From: Bacteroidetes Order II. bacterium
GTDB lineage: Bacteria > Bacteroidota > Rhodothermia > Rhodothermales > UBA2364
Assembly: GCA_016788705.1 (NCBI GenBank)
Contig: JAEUSQ010000044.1
Location: forward strand, 1 to 64,000
DNA length: 64,000 nt
Direction: 5' to 3'
Shown here: one piece after another, positions 18,567 to 28,285 of the stretch
How the letters are laid out: every line of letters starts with the position of its first letter
How positions within the stretch are numbered: position 1 is the stretch's first letter
Translations under genes and position numbers: made by a program
The notes under the pieces: model-generated
Told to the model about the DNA's origin: nothing
What the model saw: the letters and a program-made list of their open reading frames with translations, nothing else
Databases searched by the model: none

Positions 18567-19256
18567 ATGGCAACAAAAACCATAACCAAAGAAGAACTAA
18601 ACGAAGATGTGGTGGTGAATGCCGCGTCGCATCTCGAAGGCTTCTATCGTAAATACCAAAAACCCCTTATTATTGGCCTTACGGCTGTTGTACTGCTGGT
18701 CGCGGCATACTTTCTATGGGGTTGGTATAAAGATTCGCAAAACACGGTTGCGGCCCAAAAAATCGGATTTGCGGTTCAGCAATTCGAGTTGGGTGAATTT
18801 AATAAAGCCTTGAACGGCCTCGGCTCCAATCCAGGCTTGTTGAAAATAGCCAGTGAATACGGTTCTACCGAAACCGGCAATCTGGCCCATTATTATGCCG
18901 CTGTGGCCTATGATAACCTCAATAACCGCAAAAAAGCGCTTGAGCACTATGAATCTTTCGATAAAGGGAAGAACCTCATCGGAGCCTCGGCTTATGCAGG
19001 CGAAGCGGCCATTCATGAGGATACACACAAAAATTATGCAAAGGCTGCCGAGTTATATCAAAAAGCGGCAAGTACTTATCCAGACGAGTCTTCTGCGCCC
19101 GATTATTTGCGCAAAGCCGCCCGAAATTACGAAAAGGCCAAGGATTTTAAAGCAGCAAAAGCGGCTTACGAACAAATTAAGGAAAAATACCCTCAATCTT
19201 CGGTCGTTTCTGAACTGGATTATTACCTTGGCAGAATCGAAGCACTCGCCCGTTAA
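18567..19256 (+). CDS. YfgM-like tetratricopeptide repeat protein with N-terminal membrane anchor
   Basis: A 229-aa protein: a cytoplasmic N-terminus of about 33 residues, one transmembrane helix (about 35-52, LIIGLTAVVLLVAAYFLWGW), then TPR-type helix pairs. These include HYYAAVAYDNLNNRKKALEHYESF, NYAKAAELYQKAASTYP and NYEKAKDFKAAKAAYEQIKEKYP. This is the layout of YfgM, which in Escherichia coli works with PpiD at the Sec translocon as a periplasmic chaperone anchor. The start at 18567 (MATKTITKEEL) was preferred over an ATG at 18474. It is followed by a strong terminator, so it is a single-gene unit. Confidence 0.75.
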   Translation: MATKTITKEELNEDVVVNAASHLEGFYRKYQKPLIIGLTAVVLLVAAYFLWGWYKDSQNTVAAQKIGFAVQQFELGEFNKALNGLGSNPGLLKIASEYGSTETGNLAHYYAAVAYDNLNNRKKALEHYESFDKGKNLIGASAYAGEAAIHEDTHKNYAKAAELYQKAASTYPDESSAPDYLRKAARNYEKAKDFKAAKAAYEQIKEKYPQSSVVSELDYYLGRIEALAR

Positions 19257-19295
19257 AAAATACGGGAAGCAACAGAAGAACAGTTGTCGTTATGG

Positions 19296-19329
19296 GTCGG
19301 TGGTTCTATATTGTACCACCGACTTTTTT
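19296..19329 (+). terminator. Rho-independent terminator after the YfgM-like gene
   Basis: Perfect nine-pair stem GTCGGTGGT/ACCACCGAC around a ten-base loop, followed by six T residues. It lies 40 bases after the stop codon and ends 22 bases before the start of the NtrC-type regulator gene. Confidence 0.9.
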
Positions 19330-19351
19330 ATATGGTTAACCCAAGTTTTAC

Positions 19352-20743
19352 ATGGCAATGCCCAAACATTTATTGATTGTGGACGACGAGCGGGCCATCC
19401 GTCGCACGTTGCGGGAAATCCTTGAGTTTGAAGGCTATACTGTGGATGAAGCCGAGGATGGTATGGCGGCGTTGGATAAAATGCGCAAGGGTCGCTATGA
19501 TTTGGCGCTTTTAGACATAAAAATGCCCAAAATGGATGGGCTTGAAGTACTCAAAACCATTGCCGGTGAATTGCCCGAATTGCCCATTGTGATGATTTCC
19601 GGGCATGGTAATGTGGAAACAGCCGTCGAATCTACCCGATTAGGAGCGGTGGATTTTTTAGAAAAACCGCCTGATCTGAACCGTCTTCTCGTCACCATCC
19701 GAAATGCCTTGGTGCGCGGAAAGTTGGTGGTGGAGAACAAGCGGATGAAGCAAACGCTGGTAGAACACCAACATGCGGGCGTAACCCCCATTATAGGTGA
19801 AAGCAAGCCGATCCAATTTATCAAAAAAACCATTGAAAGAGTGGCCCCAACGGAGGCACGGGTTTTGGTTACCGGGGAACCCGGAACGGGAAAAGAACTG
19901 GTTGCCCGCTGGTTACACAAACTTTCGAGGCGTGCCGAGGCTCCGCTGATCGAGGTGAATTGTGCCGCCATTCCAAGTGAATTGATCGAAAGTGAGCTGT
20001 TTGGGCATGAAAAAGGGTCTTTTACGGGAGCACACGACCGAAAATTGGGTAAATTTGAACAAGCCAATGGGGGAACCCTTTTCTTAGATGAAGTGGGCGA
20101 TATGAGTTTGCCGGCGCAGGCGAAAATGTTGCGTGCGCTTCAGGAAGGGATTATAACGCGCGTCGGCGGAGACCGTGCCATTTCGGTGGATGTTCGCGTG
20201 GTGGCGGCCACGAATAAAGACCTGAACGAGGCCATTCGTGAAAAAAGTTTTCGACAAGACCTTTTTGACCGCCTCAATGTGATACCCGTGCATGTCCCAC
20301 CGCTCCGCGAGCGACGAGAAGACATTCCGGCCATTGCCGAGTACGTCTTGGAAAAGCAATCGGCACGCAACCGCATGACCAACAAAAGTTTCTCGCCGAA
20401 GGCAATGACGTTGTTACGGCAATACGACTGGCGCGGCAATATCCGAGAGTTGTATAATGTGGTAGAACGTCTGCTCATCTTGTCTAATGCCGACCGGATA
20501 GAGGCCGAGGATGTGGAGCATTTTGTAACGCCCTACTCTACCCAAAAAGATCCGGTGGCCGGACTTTTGGAACGCTATGATGACTTCGCTGAATTTCGAG
20601 ATGCCGCAGAAAAACTTTTTATTGAACGGAAACTGGGTCAATTTGATTGGAATATTTCCAAAACAGCCGAAGAAATTGGAATTCAACGCTCTCATCTGTA
20701 TAATAAAATCAGTAAATATGGGATTGAACGCGCCCACGACTAA
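19352..20743 (+). CDS. NtrC-family sigma-54-dependent response regulator
   Basis: A 463-aa transcription activator in three parts. Residues 4-120 are a receiver domain with phospho-acceptor Asp 55 ([11 protein letters not shown]). Residues about 140-385 are an AAA+ domain with Walker A GEPGTGKE, the sigma-54 contact loop as GSFTGA (usually GAFTGA) and FLDEVGD as Walker B. The last 45 residues are a Fis-type helix-turn-helix ([22 protein letters not shown]). No histidine kinase gene is adjacent; the kinase at 30.2 kb is a possible partner only by inference. Alternative start at the Met of residue 3. LolD follows after 8 bases, probably in the same transcript. Confidence 0.93.
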   Translation: MAMPKHLLIVDDERAIRRTLREILEFEGYTVDEAEDGMAALDKMRKGRYDLALLDIKMPKMDGLEVLKTIAGELPELPIVMISGHGNVETAVESTRLGAVDFLEKPPDLNRLLVTIRNALVRGKLVVENKRMKQTLVEHQHAGVTPIIGESKPIQFIKKTIERVAPTEARVLVTGEPGTGKELVARWLHKLSRRAEAPLIEVNCAAIPSELIESELFGHEKGSFTGAHDRKLGKFEQANGGTLFLDEVGDMSLPAQAKMLRALQEGIITRVGGDRAISVDVRVVAATNKDLNEAIREKSFRQDLFDRLNVIPVHVPPLRERREDIPAIAEYVLEKQSARNRMTNKSFSPKAMTLLRQYDWRGNIRELYNVVERLLILSNADRIEAEDVEHFVTPYSTQKDPVAGLLERYDDFAEFRDAAEKLFIERKLGQFDWNISKTAEEIGIQRSHLYNKISKYGIERAHD

Positions 20744-20751
20744 ACTTGAAA

Positions 20752-21459
20752 ATGATGAACCTGATAACCGTTGACCAAATAACGCGGCATTACCAAACCC
20801 AAAGTGGGGATCTGGCCGTGCTCAAGGGCGTTTCGTTTTCGGTAAATCGCGGCGAAGTGGTGGCTGTGGTTGGACAAAGTGGAGCAGGGAAGAGTACTTT
20901 ACTACATATTTTGGGGACATTAGACCGGCCTACTTCCGGAAAAGTCTTGTTTAATGGCGAAGATGTTTTTGCCAAAAAAGAAGAAGACCTTGCCCTGTTT
21001 CGTAATCGGAATATTGGGTTTGTGTTTCAATTTCATCATCTGTTGCCGGAATTTTCTGCTTTAGAAAATGTTGCAATGCCTGCATTAATTCAGAATAAAT
21101 CGCTGACACAGGTGGAAGTGCGGGCAAAGGAACTCATGGCGTTGTTGGGGCTTAAATATCGAAATACACACCGTCCGGGCCAACTTTCCGGGGGAGAACA
21201 ACAACGGGTTGCAATGGCCCGTGCATTAATGAATGAGCCAGATTTGGTTTTGGCCGATGAACCGACCGGGAACTTGGACATCCGGACAGCGGCAACCCTG
21301 CATGAGGAAATTATACGCCTGAGCCGGGAAATGAACCAGACCTTCATTATTGTAACCCATAACCCAGCCTTAGCCCAAATGGCAGATCGGGTACTGCGAA
21401 TGGAAGATGGCCTTATTTTTGAACAATTTAGCTATCGGGAAAATGGGGAAACTACTTAA
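20752..21459 (+). CDS. lolD: ABC transporter ATP-binding protein, LolD-like
   Basis: A 235-aa ATPase of the MacB/LolD group. Walker A is GQSGAGKST, the signature motif is [17 protein letters not shown], Walker B is LVLADEPTG and the H-loop is VTHN. The NLD element after Walker B (GNLDIRTA) is typical of LolD and FtsE. LolD drives release of lipoproteins from the inner membrane with LolC/LolE, but no permease gene is next to it here, so partner and substrate are uncertain. TTG at 20746 and ATG at 20752 or 20755 are all possible starts. The following small gene overlaps its end by 17 bases. Confidence 0.85.
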   Translation: MMNLITVDQITRHYQTQSGDLAVLKGVSFSVNRGEVVAVVGQSGAGKSTLLHILGTLDRPTSGKVLFNGEDVFAKKEEDLALFRNRNIGFVFQFHHLLPEFSALENVAMPALIQNKSLTQVEVRAKELMALLGLKYRNTHRPGQLSGGEQQRVAMARALMNEPDLVLADEPTGNLDIRTAATLHEEIIRLSREMNQTFIIVTHNPALAQMADRVLRMEDGLIFEQFSYRENGETT

Positions 21460-21691
21460 CTTTATTTCTTCCGCCTCGGCATTGGGCGCTTTTCTGGCTT
21501 ATGTCCTTTTGAAATTTGATGTGCCTTTTATGCAAGCAGAGGCAAGGCTTTTTTTGCCCCTGTTGATTGTAGTGGCCATCGTATCGGGGATTGTGGGTTT
21601 TTTTGTTAAAGCTGTTTGGCGTTTGGCCACCATTGCAGCTTTGCTTGTGGGCCTCTTTTTGGCGTATCAATATTTTCAAAAACTGCTTTAA
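21443..21691 (+). CDS. Small membrane protein of unknown function
   Basis: An 82-aa protein with three hydrophobic segments (about residues 8-22, 31-52 and 56-77) and a Lys-rich start (MGKLLNF). Its ATG lies within the end of lolD, a 17-base overlap in another frame that implies translational coupling. No family is recognised. Size and position are compatible with an accessory subunit of the LolD-like system, but this is inference from position only. Confidence 0.55.
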   Translation: MGKLLNFISSASALGAFLAYVLLKFDVPFMQAEARLFLPLLIVVAIVSGIVGFFVKAVWRLATIAALLVGLFLAYQYFQKLL

Positions 21692-21756
21692 GCAATGTCG
21701 TTTTGTTACATGGCTTAGGCACTATTTTTCTCAAAAGCATTCCTTCTTCTATCATA

Positions 21757-22758
21757 ATGGATGAAATGATCGCGTTAGACCTTGTGGATGTTTCCGGCGG
21801 CTATGTGGATGCCCCGATAGATCCCACCTTAGACCTTTTTGCCGAGATAGATCGGTTGAAAAAGGAAAAAAATGCCGTAATTCTGGCGCATTATTATCAA
21901 GAGCCAGACATTCAAGATTTAGCGGACTATGTGGGTGATTCGCTGGGGTTGGCACGCCAGGCTGCTGGCACCAATGCAGACATTATTTTGTTTGCAGGGG
22001 TTCATTTTATGGCTGAAACGGCCAAAATTCTTTCGCCACAAAAGAAAGTCATTCTACCAGACCTGAATGCAGGTTGTTCGCTTGCCGATTCTTGCCCACC
22101 GGACGAGTTTGCTGCTTTCCGGGCACAATATCCCGATCACTTGGTGATTTCATATATCAATTGCTCGGCGGCCATCAAAGCGCAAACGGACATTATTGTC
22201 ACCTCTTCGAACGCAGAGCACATCATTCGGCAACTGCCTGCGGATCAGCCCGTTATTTTTGCACCCGATAAAAACTTAGGACGGTATATCTCGAAAGTCA
22301 CCGGACGCGAGATGGTGCTCTGGGATGGCTCTTGTATTGTGCATGAAGTATTTAGCGAACAACAACTTGTCCGGCTAAAAGTCCAATTTCCGGAAGCCCT
22401 TGTTCTTGCACATCCAGAGTGCGAAGAAGTGGTATTGCGCCATGCAGACTACATCGGTTCCACCACCGGAATCCTGAAATACGCCCAAAACAGCCCTGAA
22501 AAGCAATTCATCGTAGCGACCGAAGCGGGTATTCTGCATCAAATGGAAAAAAGTTGCCCGGATAAAACCTTTGTTGCAGCCCCGCCGAACAATGGGTGTA
22601 GTTGCAATGAATGCCCGCATATGAAGCTAAATACTTTGGAAAAAGTTTATTTATGTCTTAAATACGAATTACCTGCGTTGGAGATGGAAGAATCGGTGCG
22701 CATTCGTGCTCTTGCCCCCATTCAAAGGATGTTGGAAATGAGCCGGGCCATCGGTTAA
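21757..22758 (+). CDS. nadA: Quinolinate synthase A
   Basis: A 333-aa [4Fe-4S] enzyme that condenses iminoaspartate with dihydroxyacetone phosphate to quinolinate in NAD synthesis. It shows [23 protein letters not shown] at the start, the first cluster Cys at about 107 ([11 protein letters not shown]), the VHEVFS and HPECEEVV blocks (second Cys) and the C-terminal [12 protein letters not shown] (third ligand). The start MDEMIALD at 21757 was chosen; upstream sequence in the frame belongs to the previous gene. nadB and nadC are not in the window. It may be cotranscribed with lolD and the small membrane protein. Confidence 0.95.
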   Translation: MDEMIALDLVDVSGGYVDAPIDPTLDLFAEIDRLKKEKNAVILAHYYQEPDIQDLADYVGDSLGLARQAAGTNADIILFAGVHFMAETAKILSPQKKVILPDLNAGCSLADSCPPDEFAAFRAQYPDHLVISYINCSAAIKAQTDIIVTSSNAEHIIRQLPADQPVIFAPDKNLGRYISKVTGREMVLWDGSCIVHEVFSEQQLVRLKVQFPEALVLAHPECEEVVLRHADYIGSTTGILKYAQNSPEKQFIVATEAGILHQMEKSCPDKTFVAAPPNNGCSCNECPHMKLNTLEKVYLCLKYELPALEMEESVRIRALAPIQRMLEMSRAIG

Positions 22759-22759
22759 C

Positions 22760-22841
22760 AAAGCCCCTGTTTGGTGGAGCGGTATAGGGTACATAAAAAT
22801 TTCCCTATCGAGGGGAAAAATTAGTAAAGGGGGGGGCTTTT
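22760..22841 (+). terminator. Structured region after nadA, possible terminator
   Basis: AAAGCCCC (22760-22767) can pair with GGGGCTTT (22833-22840), and a second hairpin TTTCCC/GGGAAA with a seven-base loop lies inside. Only four T residues follow the outer stem, so termination is uncertain. The run of eight G residues at 22829-22836 is also notable. Confidence 0.35.
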
Positions 22842-22933
22842 AGGAACAGCTAAGGGCGCAACACCCAGGGCAATTTTTTTGGTATGCGCCGTATCTATTC
22901 CCTCCCCTTCTTTTCGGAAATGCGAGAAACAAA

Positions 22934-25141
22934 ATGAGAATATTTCGGACCCGCGAGGTCTGGTTATACAGTTTAATGACGGTTGGGTTGTGGCCGTTTC
23001 CATTGGTAGGCGTCCTTCATGTCGAGTCGTGTGCCGTTATTGCATTAGCGGGGTTTTATATTGCGGGTTGGGCCGGAATTCGAGATTTTCAAGCCCACAA
23101 GTCCTTTGGTGCGGTCTTGTTGCGTCAATGGACGTTACTACTTATTCCTTTATTGGGCGGACTCTTGAGCCAGTTGTGGCGCACAAATTGTGGCTGGTGG
23201 GATGGTGTGCAGTTTTTTGTTCTGTTTCCAGTGCTCACCATCGTCTTGGCCGTTTCGTTGGCATGGGCAATTACGGGCCATGCCTTCAGAAAACCCTTCC
23301 GGCTTTATGGGTTGCTATCTTTGATTCCACTACTGGGTGGTGTGTTCTTCGACTTGGGTTTCCATCCACAATTTTACACCTATAACCATGTGTTTGGGGG
23401 CGTTTTAGGGCCGATTTATGACGAGGAATTGGCCATACGACCGGGGTTGTTTTGGTTTCGACTACTTACACTTTGGTGGGCAATGGGGTTGTGGTTCTGG
23501 GGAGCGTTTAAGCGAAACACGTATAACGTACACCCCATTTGGGGGGGCGTGTGGTTATTGGTTGTGGGTTTGGCCTATTTATTTAGGGCCGAGTTTGGCA
23601 TCAATACCACACACGAAGCAATTGCAAAAGACCTCAAAGGAGTACACCACACCCCACATTTTGAAATCTACTATGATCCTAACGTTATTTCGGAAGCGCG
23701 AATCCGGATTGTGGGTAAAGAGCATGAATTTCGGTACCAGCAATTCTTAGACGCGATTCAGGTGCGGGTTCCGAACAAAATCCGGAGCTATTTATACCCC
23801 GATCCTGCCCGAAAAGCCTTATTGACTGGTGCGCGGTACACCAACGTGGCGCCAGTTTGGTTGATGCAGCCACAAATACATGTTTTATGGTCATCCTATG
23901 ATCGGGTGATGCCACACGAACTTGCCCATGTCTTCTCTCGGGAGTTTGCGCTTCCTGCTGTGCGGGCAACCTTTTCGGTAGGACTCATTGAAGGATTTGC
24001 CGTTGCTGTAGAGCCACCTGAAGGGACGCCTGACCCTCATGAGCAGGTTGCGGCCATTCTACGTGACCCTAAAACCGCCGAATGGTTGGGCAAAGACCTT
24101 GCGTCTTCGGTAGCGGATAAACTGAGTCCAGTGGGCTTTTGGAGTGGACGCAGTGCGGTTTCTTATACCACAATGGGTTCTTTTGTCCGGTTCTTAATTG
24201 ATCGTTACGGCATTTCAAAGCTGAAACAAGTATATCCATGGGGCAATTTTGAGCGCGTGTACCAGAAAAATGTGTATGTACTTACAGCAGAATGGGTGGC
24301 GTTTATCCGTCAATTACCGTCCGATGGTGCCCAATTGTCCTATGCCCGTACTCGATTTTCGCGCCCTTCGCTTTTTGAGCAGGATTGCCCGCATTTTGTG
24401 CCAGTTTATATCCGTCAGGCACAGGCCGCACAAGCAGCCGTTGTGCATAGGCAATGGCGCAAGGCCGAGCAACTTGGTGAGGAAGTCATTCGCCTCCGTC
24501 CTGATTTTGAACCCGCCTACCAGATTTGGGCGAGCGCTGTTTTACATCGAACGCCCGAAAAAGTGATTCCCAAACTAAAATCTTTAAAATATGCAACTTG
24601 GCTAACTTATCGGCAGCGCGGGGATGCTTATGCGTTGACGGGCGATACACTTCTTGCCCGTCAAATGTGGGATGAAGCCCGTCTTCGGGTTCCGGCGTTT
24701 TCTTACGCCATACAAGAACGATTGGCCCGACGCCCTGATTTTCTTGCCCATCCAACGTTGTTTCGCATGATGCTAACGCCCCACATGAACGCTAAAGCGT
24801 TTGCTGCTCGGCTCGAAATGGAAAAAAACGCCCCCGTTTGGTTCAGGGTTTATCTGGCAGACCGCTTTGCGGAATCGGAAAACTGGAAAGCAGCAGCTTT
24901 GGCACTTGAACTTGTCGTACAAACTTCGCGTCCTGGCATGTTTCGTGATTTGGTGGTGATGGACTTTGCTCGATGGCTGCTGTGGTCTGGACAAGCGGAA
25001 AAAGCAGCGGCCATATTGGAAGACTGTGTAGAACTACCCAATCCTAATTCTGTCCAAAAGCGTTGTATAGACCTGAAGCATCAGGTCGAATGGTGGCGTA
25101 AAAAGGTGGAATCCAGGGCTGTTCTTTCTCTCGCATCTTGA
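22934..25141 (+). CDS. Large membrane protein with HELAH metallopeptidase-like domain and TPR-like tail
   Basis: A 735-aa protein. Residues 1-215 contain about seven transmembrane segments. A soluble domain follows; it begins FEIYYDPNVISEARI and contains MPHELAHVF (His 328 to His 332) with GLIEGFAVAVE (Glu about 353) as probable third zinc ligand. This is the peptidase-MA-like zincin pattern. Residues about 480-730 are alpha-helical and TPR-like (QAQAAQAAVVHRQWRKAEQLGEEVIRLRP). The upstream neighbour is nadA; the downstream SLC13 gene is convergent at 35 bases. I do not recognise a named family; a membrane peptidase is inferred from the motif. Confidence 0.62.
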   Translation: MRIFRTREVWLYSLMTVGLWPFPLVGVLHVESCAVIALAGFYIAGWAGIRDFQAHKSFGAVLLRQWTLLLIPLLGGLLSQLWRTNCGWWDGVQFFVLFPVLTIVLAVSLAWAITGHAFRKPFRLYGLLSLIPLLGGVFFDLGFHPQFYTYNHVFGGVLGPIYDEELAIRPGLFWFRLLTLWWAMGLWFWGAFKRNTYNVHPIWGGVWLLVVGLAYLFRAEFGINTTHEAIAKDLKGVHHTPHFEIYYDPNVISEARIRIVGKEHEFRYQQFLDAIQVRVPNKIRSYLYPDPARKALLTGARYTNVAPVWLMQPQIHVLWSSYDRVMPHELAHVFSREFALPAVRATFSVGLIEGFAVAVEPPEGTPDPHEQVAAILRDPKTAEWLGKDLASSVADKLSPVGFWSGRSAVSYTTMGSFVRFLIDRYGISKLKQVYPWGNFERVYQKNVYVLTAEWVAFIRQLPSDGAQLSYARTRFSRPSLFEQDCPHFVPVYIRQAQAAQAAVVHRQWRKAEQLGEEVIRLRPDFEPAYQIWASAVLHRTPEKVIPKLKSLKYATWLTYRQRGDAYALTGDTLLARQMWDEARLRVPAFSYAIQERLARRPDFLAHPTLFRMMLTPHMNAKAFAARLEMEKNAPVWFRVYLADRFAESENWKAAALALELVVQTSRPGMFRDLVVMDFARWLLWSGQAEKAAAILEDCVELPNPNSVQKRCIDLKHQVEWWRKKVESRAVLSLAS

Positions 25142-25176
25142 TGCAGGCCGTTGTGTAATCGTAGGCCCATCAGGTC

Positions 25177-26442
25177 TTAAATGCCCAATACCCAGCGCGT
25201 GACGGTGAGCGTCCAGCCGGCAACCAAAAGACTGCCTACAAGGTTCATACAAAAACCCGAAAATAAGAGCATTCGCAACGACGCGCCGCGCATTTCGCCA
25301 AACGCAAGGCTGTTTACACCCGTTGAAAGTGGACTCATAAATGCAGAACTGGAAGCCAATGTCGCCACAATCATCCCTACAAGAATCGGGAAATCCACTA
25401 AAGTTGCCAAGGACGGCATGAGTGCAAAAAGGGCGTATTGGATGACGGTATTGCTGAGTAATTCCGTAGTGAAAGTGCCAAAAATGGCGACAATAAGCAT
25501 CAAGGTAAGAATGGATGTTTGGTCATCTACAACCAATGCGATGGTCCCCGTCAGCGCATCGCGGAAATAATGAATACCCAATCCTAACAAGAACGCGATG
25601 ACCATCGTTATGGCGACCAAGGCCAAGCCACGCTTAGGAAGGTTGCTCACACAGTCGGACAGGGTAAGAAGTGGAACTTTATGGCCGTCTTTTGGAATTT
25701 TGAGAAAGAACAATAACGCGATAATGGTCAGAAAAAAAATGGCGGTCGCTATGGTGAGGGGAAGAATTTGTGAGGCCCATACATTGGAAGCCATCGAGAA
25801 CAAGAAAGCCGCGCCAAAGGTGAGGACGGCAAACACAACCGCAGGGCGACGAAACACGTTTTCGATAGGTTCTGTAGGTTCAAATTTTATGTATTCTTTA
25901 AAGTGCTTAAACGGCTGAAAAAACAAGACGATAACCGCCCACGCCAATAACGTATAGACGAGAACAAGCGGAACGCCCCATAACATCCAGAGAAAAAAAG
26001 TGAGTTTTTCTGCGCCCGGAACGGCGCCTCCTAAACCAGGTAAAATCCCATTGGCTCCTGCAATCAATATCCCATTGGCTGCGGAACTGGTGATCGCGCC
26101 AATGCCCCCAATATTGGCCCCATACATCAAACAAGCAGCCAGCATGGTGGGGACGAAACGGTCGTATTGGGGATTTTCTTTGCTCAGGACTTCCTGCATC
26201 AGATGGGCTAATGGAATCAAGGTTAAGACCACAATTGCATGGTGGATGAAGATGCCCAAAATGGCGTTAATCGCCAATAAGTACAAAATTAGTTTGGATA
26301 CCGAAAGGTGTTTTCGGCCAATCATCCAAAATACCAATGATTCCGGTAATTGTGACTTAATCATCAATCGGGAGACCAAATAGCCACCCGTTAGAAAGAA
26401 AGCCAATTGTATATTGTTCAGGGATTCGATAGACAAGCTCAT
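25177..26442 (-). CDS. SLC13/DASS-family anion:Na+ symporter-like permease
   Basis: A 421-aa inner-membrane protein with about eleven transmembrane segments. Both family hallmark motifs are present: the first half has GANIGGIGAITSSAANGI after an Asn/Thr-type hairpin, and the second has TELLSNT followed by ASSSAFMSPLSTGVNSLAFG. The Ser-Asn-Thr (SNT) motif binds Na+ and substrate carboxylate in VcINDY-type dicarboxylate carriers. Relatives transport dicarboxylates, sulfate or tricarboxylates, so the substrate is not fixed. It is slightly shorter than average (about 450-480). It is divergent from panB. Confidence 0.8.
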   Translation of the reverse strand: MSLSIESLNNIQLAFFLTGGYLVSRLMIKSQLPESLVFWMIGRKHLSVSKLILYLLAINAILGIFIHHAIVVLTLIPLAHLMQEVLSKENPQYDRFVPTMLAACLMYGANIGGIGAITSSAANGILIAGANGILPGLGGAVPGAEKLTFFLWMLWGVPLVLVYTLLAWAVIVLFFQPFKHFKEYIKFEPTEPIENVFRRPAVVFAVLTFGAAFLFSMASNVWASQILPLTIATAIFFLTIIALLFFLKIPKDGHKVPLLTLSDCVSNLPKRGLALVAITMVIAFLLGLGIHYFRDALTGTIALVVDDQTSILTLMLIVAIFGTFTTELLSNTVIQYALFALMPSLATLVDFPILVGMIVATLASSSAFMSPLSTGVNSLAFGEMRGASLRMLLFSGFCMNLVGSLLVAGWTLTVTRWVLGI

Positions 26443-26646
26443 ATATGAAAGTCAATGGGTCAGAGGTAGCGGAATATACGAGTACTTTTGCCGCAATCGC
26501 ATGATCGTTCTGTATCCGATACCTTTTTTAGGCATTGGCGTTTCGTTTGGGCTTGGATTCTGTATTTTATTCTCCATTCATTAATGAAAACCTTTTGCCG
26601 CGTCCGTAGTTTAGCGGGCTAACCGTAACAAAACGATCATAAACAA
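26443..26646. promoter_or_regulatory. Divergent intergenic region between SLC13 permease and panB
   Basis: Two hundred bases that must hold both promoters. Visible elements are a perfect 12-base inverted repeat TTAGCGGGCTAA (26611-26622) about 25 bases before panB, and a nine-base inverted pair ATGATCGTT (26501-26509) and AACGATCAT (26632-26640). No clear -33/-7 pair was found. Neither repeat has a known binding protein. Confidence 0.3.
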
Positions 26647-27480
26647 ATGAGTACCGAAACGGTAAAACCTGAAAATAAACCAGTCCGGCGGGTCACCACC
26701 CAGAGCCTTCGTAACATGAAAGCAGCCGGAACCCCTATCTCGATGTTAACGGCCTACGACTATACCAGTGCGCAGTTGTTAGACCGGGCTGGGGTAGATG
26801 TTTTACTGGTCGGAGACTCGGCGTCGAACGTTATCGCAGGACACGAAACCACCTTACCCATCACCCTCGATCATATGATCTATCACGCGCAGTGTGTTGT
26901 CCGAGGAACCCAACGTGCTTTTGTGGTGGTGGATTTACCGTTCGGGAGTTATCAGGGGAATTCCAAAAAAGCATTGGCTTCGGCCATTCGCATCATGAAA
27001 GAAACGGGCGCCCATGCGGTGAAGTTGGAAGGCGGGAAAATTGAGGAAGACACCATCAAACGGATTCTTTCCGCAGGCATTCCAGTCATGGGGCATTTAG
27101 GACTGACGCCCCAAAGCATCAATCAGTTTGGTTCGTACAAAGTGCGGGCACAAGACGCCGAAGAGGCCGAGCAACTCCGAGAAGATGCCCTTCGTTTAGA
27201 ACGGATTGGGTGTTTTGCGATGGTACTCGAGAAAATCCCAGGGGTGCTTGCCCGCGAAATTTCTGCCAAAGCCTTTATCCCGATCATTGGCATCGGGGCG
27301 GGCAATGGATGCGATGGCCAAGTATTGGTGATGCACGATATGTTGGGCCTAAACAATGATTTTAATCCACGTTTTGTCCGAAAATATGCCAATCTCGAAG
27401 AAATGATCCAAACGGCTGTTCGTCAGTTTATCGCCGATGTGCGAAGTCGAGATTTCCCTAACAAAAATGAAAGTTATTGA
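26647..27480 (+). CDS. panB: 3-methyl-2-oxobutanoate hydroxymethyltransferase
   Basis: A 277-aa cytoplasmic enzyme that adds a hydroxymethyl group from methylene-tetrahydrofolate to 2-oxoisovalerate, the first step of pantothenate synthesis. The signature [21 protein letters not shown], the metal-binding [10 protein letters not shown] (Asp), [18 protein letters not shown] and the catalytic-Glu [10 protein letters not shown] region with [20 protein letters not shown] are all present. Length is normal. It begins a compact unit panB-surE-DUF547-bcp (gaps of 12, 25 and 1 base), although these proteins do not share a pathway. Confidence 0.96.
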   Translation: MSTETVKPENKPVRRVTTQSLRNMKAAGTPISMLTAYDYTSAQLLDRAGVDVLLVGDSASNVIAGHETTLPITLDHMIYHAQCVVRGTQRAFVVVDLPFGSYQGNSKKALASAIRIMKETGAHAVKLEGGKIEEDTIKRILSAGIPVMGHLGLTPQSINQFGSYKVRAQDAEEAEQLREDALRLERIGCFAMVLEKIPGVLAREISAKAFIPIIGIGAGNGCDGQVLVMHDMLGLNNDFNPRFVRKYANLEEMIQTAVRQFIADVRSRDFPNKNESY

Positions 27481-27492
27481 ACGTTGCTATAA

Positions 27493-28260
27493 ATGATGTC
27501 TAAACCAACCATTCTGATTACAAACGACGATGGCATCGAGGCCGACGGCCTGTTGGTCTTGGCCCATGCCATGAAAGAAGTGGGCGAGGTGTTTGTTGTA
27601 GCACCTCGTACCGAGCAAAGCGCGGTGAGCTATATGGTCACGATCCGAGACCCCCTTCGTTTTTTTAACTGGGATTTGGGAGAAGGGATAACCGCGTGTG
27701 CTCTGACCGGCACCCCGGCAGATTGCGTTAAGTTTGGGGTGGGTACTTGGTTGGGACGAAAACCCGATCTGGTAGTCTCTGGTATTAATCAAGGGCCTAA
27801 TACTGCGGTAAATGTGCTGCATTCCGGAACCGTAGGGGGCGCGATGGAGGGTTGTGTGGAGGGCATCCCATCGGTTGCCTTTTCGTTGGATAGTTTTGAT
27901 AAACAGGCAGACTATACAACTGCCGGAAAGGTGGCCCAAAGAGTGGCGCATCAGGTACTGAACGTGGGATTACCAGACGGCATTATGCTGAATGTTAATA
28001 TCCCCTATGTGCCCGAAAAAGACCTTAAAGGCTTTCGGATTGCAAGGCAAGCCCGCAGCCGCTGGGACGAAGCCTTTACGGAACGAAAAGACCCGATAGG
28101 GCGTCCATATTATTGGCTGGCTGGTTATCATATAAATTTAGACGAAGGCCCGGATACCGATTTGGCCGCTGTAGAAGCCGGATACGTTTCCGTGACCCCT
28201 TTACAATTAGACCGGACCGACCACGTTTTTGCTCGTACCATGAAAGAATGGACATGGTAA
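27493..28260 (+). CDS. surE: 5'-nucleotidase SurE
   Basis: A 255-aa metal-dependent phosphatase that dephosphorylates nucleoside 5' and 3'-monophosphates. It shows the invariant start ILITNDDGIEADGL (Asp-Asp metal ligands), APRTEQSAV, the LVVSGINQGPNT block (Asn ligand), HSGTVGGAMEG and IMLNVNIP. The C-terminal YVSVTPLQLD is the SurE dimerisation strand. A second ATG at 27496 would shorten it by one residue. Length is typical. It is 12 bases after panB and 25 before the DUF547 gene. Confidence 0.95.
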   Translation: MMSKPTILITNDDGIEADGLLVLAHAMKEVGEVFVVAPRTEQSAVSYMVTIRDPLRFFNWDLGEGITACALTGTPADCVKFGVGTWLGRKPDLVVSGINQGPNTAVNVLHSGTVGGAMEGCVEGIPSVAFSLDSFDKQADYTTAGKVAQRVAHQVLNVGLPDGIMLNVNIPYVPEKDLKGFRIARQARSRWDEAFTERKDPIGRPYYWLAGYHINLDEGPDTDLAAVEAGYVSVTPLQLDRTDHVFARTMKEWTW

Positions 28261-28285
28261 TTTGATCATCCGAATAAAGTATTTC

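Noticed and set aside
19495-20067. A 190-codon minus-strand frame inside the NtrC-type regulator
   Set aside because: Antisense to conserved receiver and AAA+ motifs; no start context or homology.
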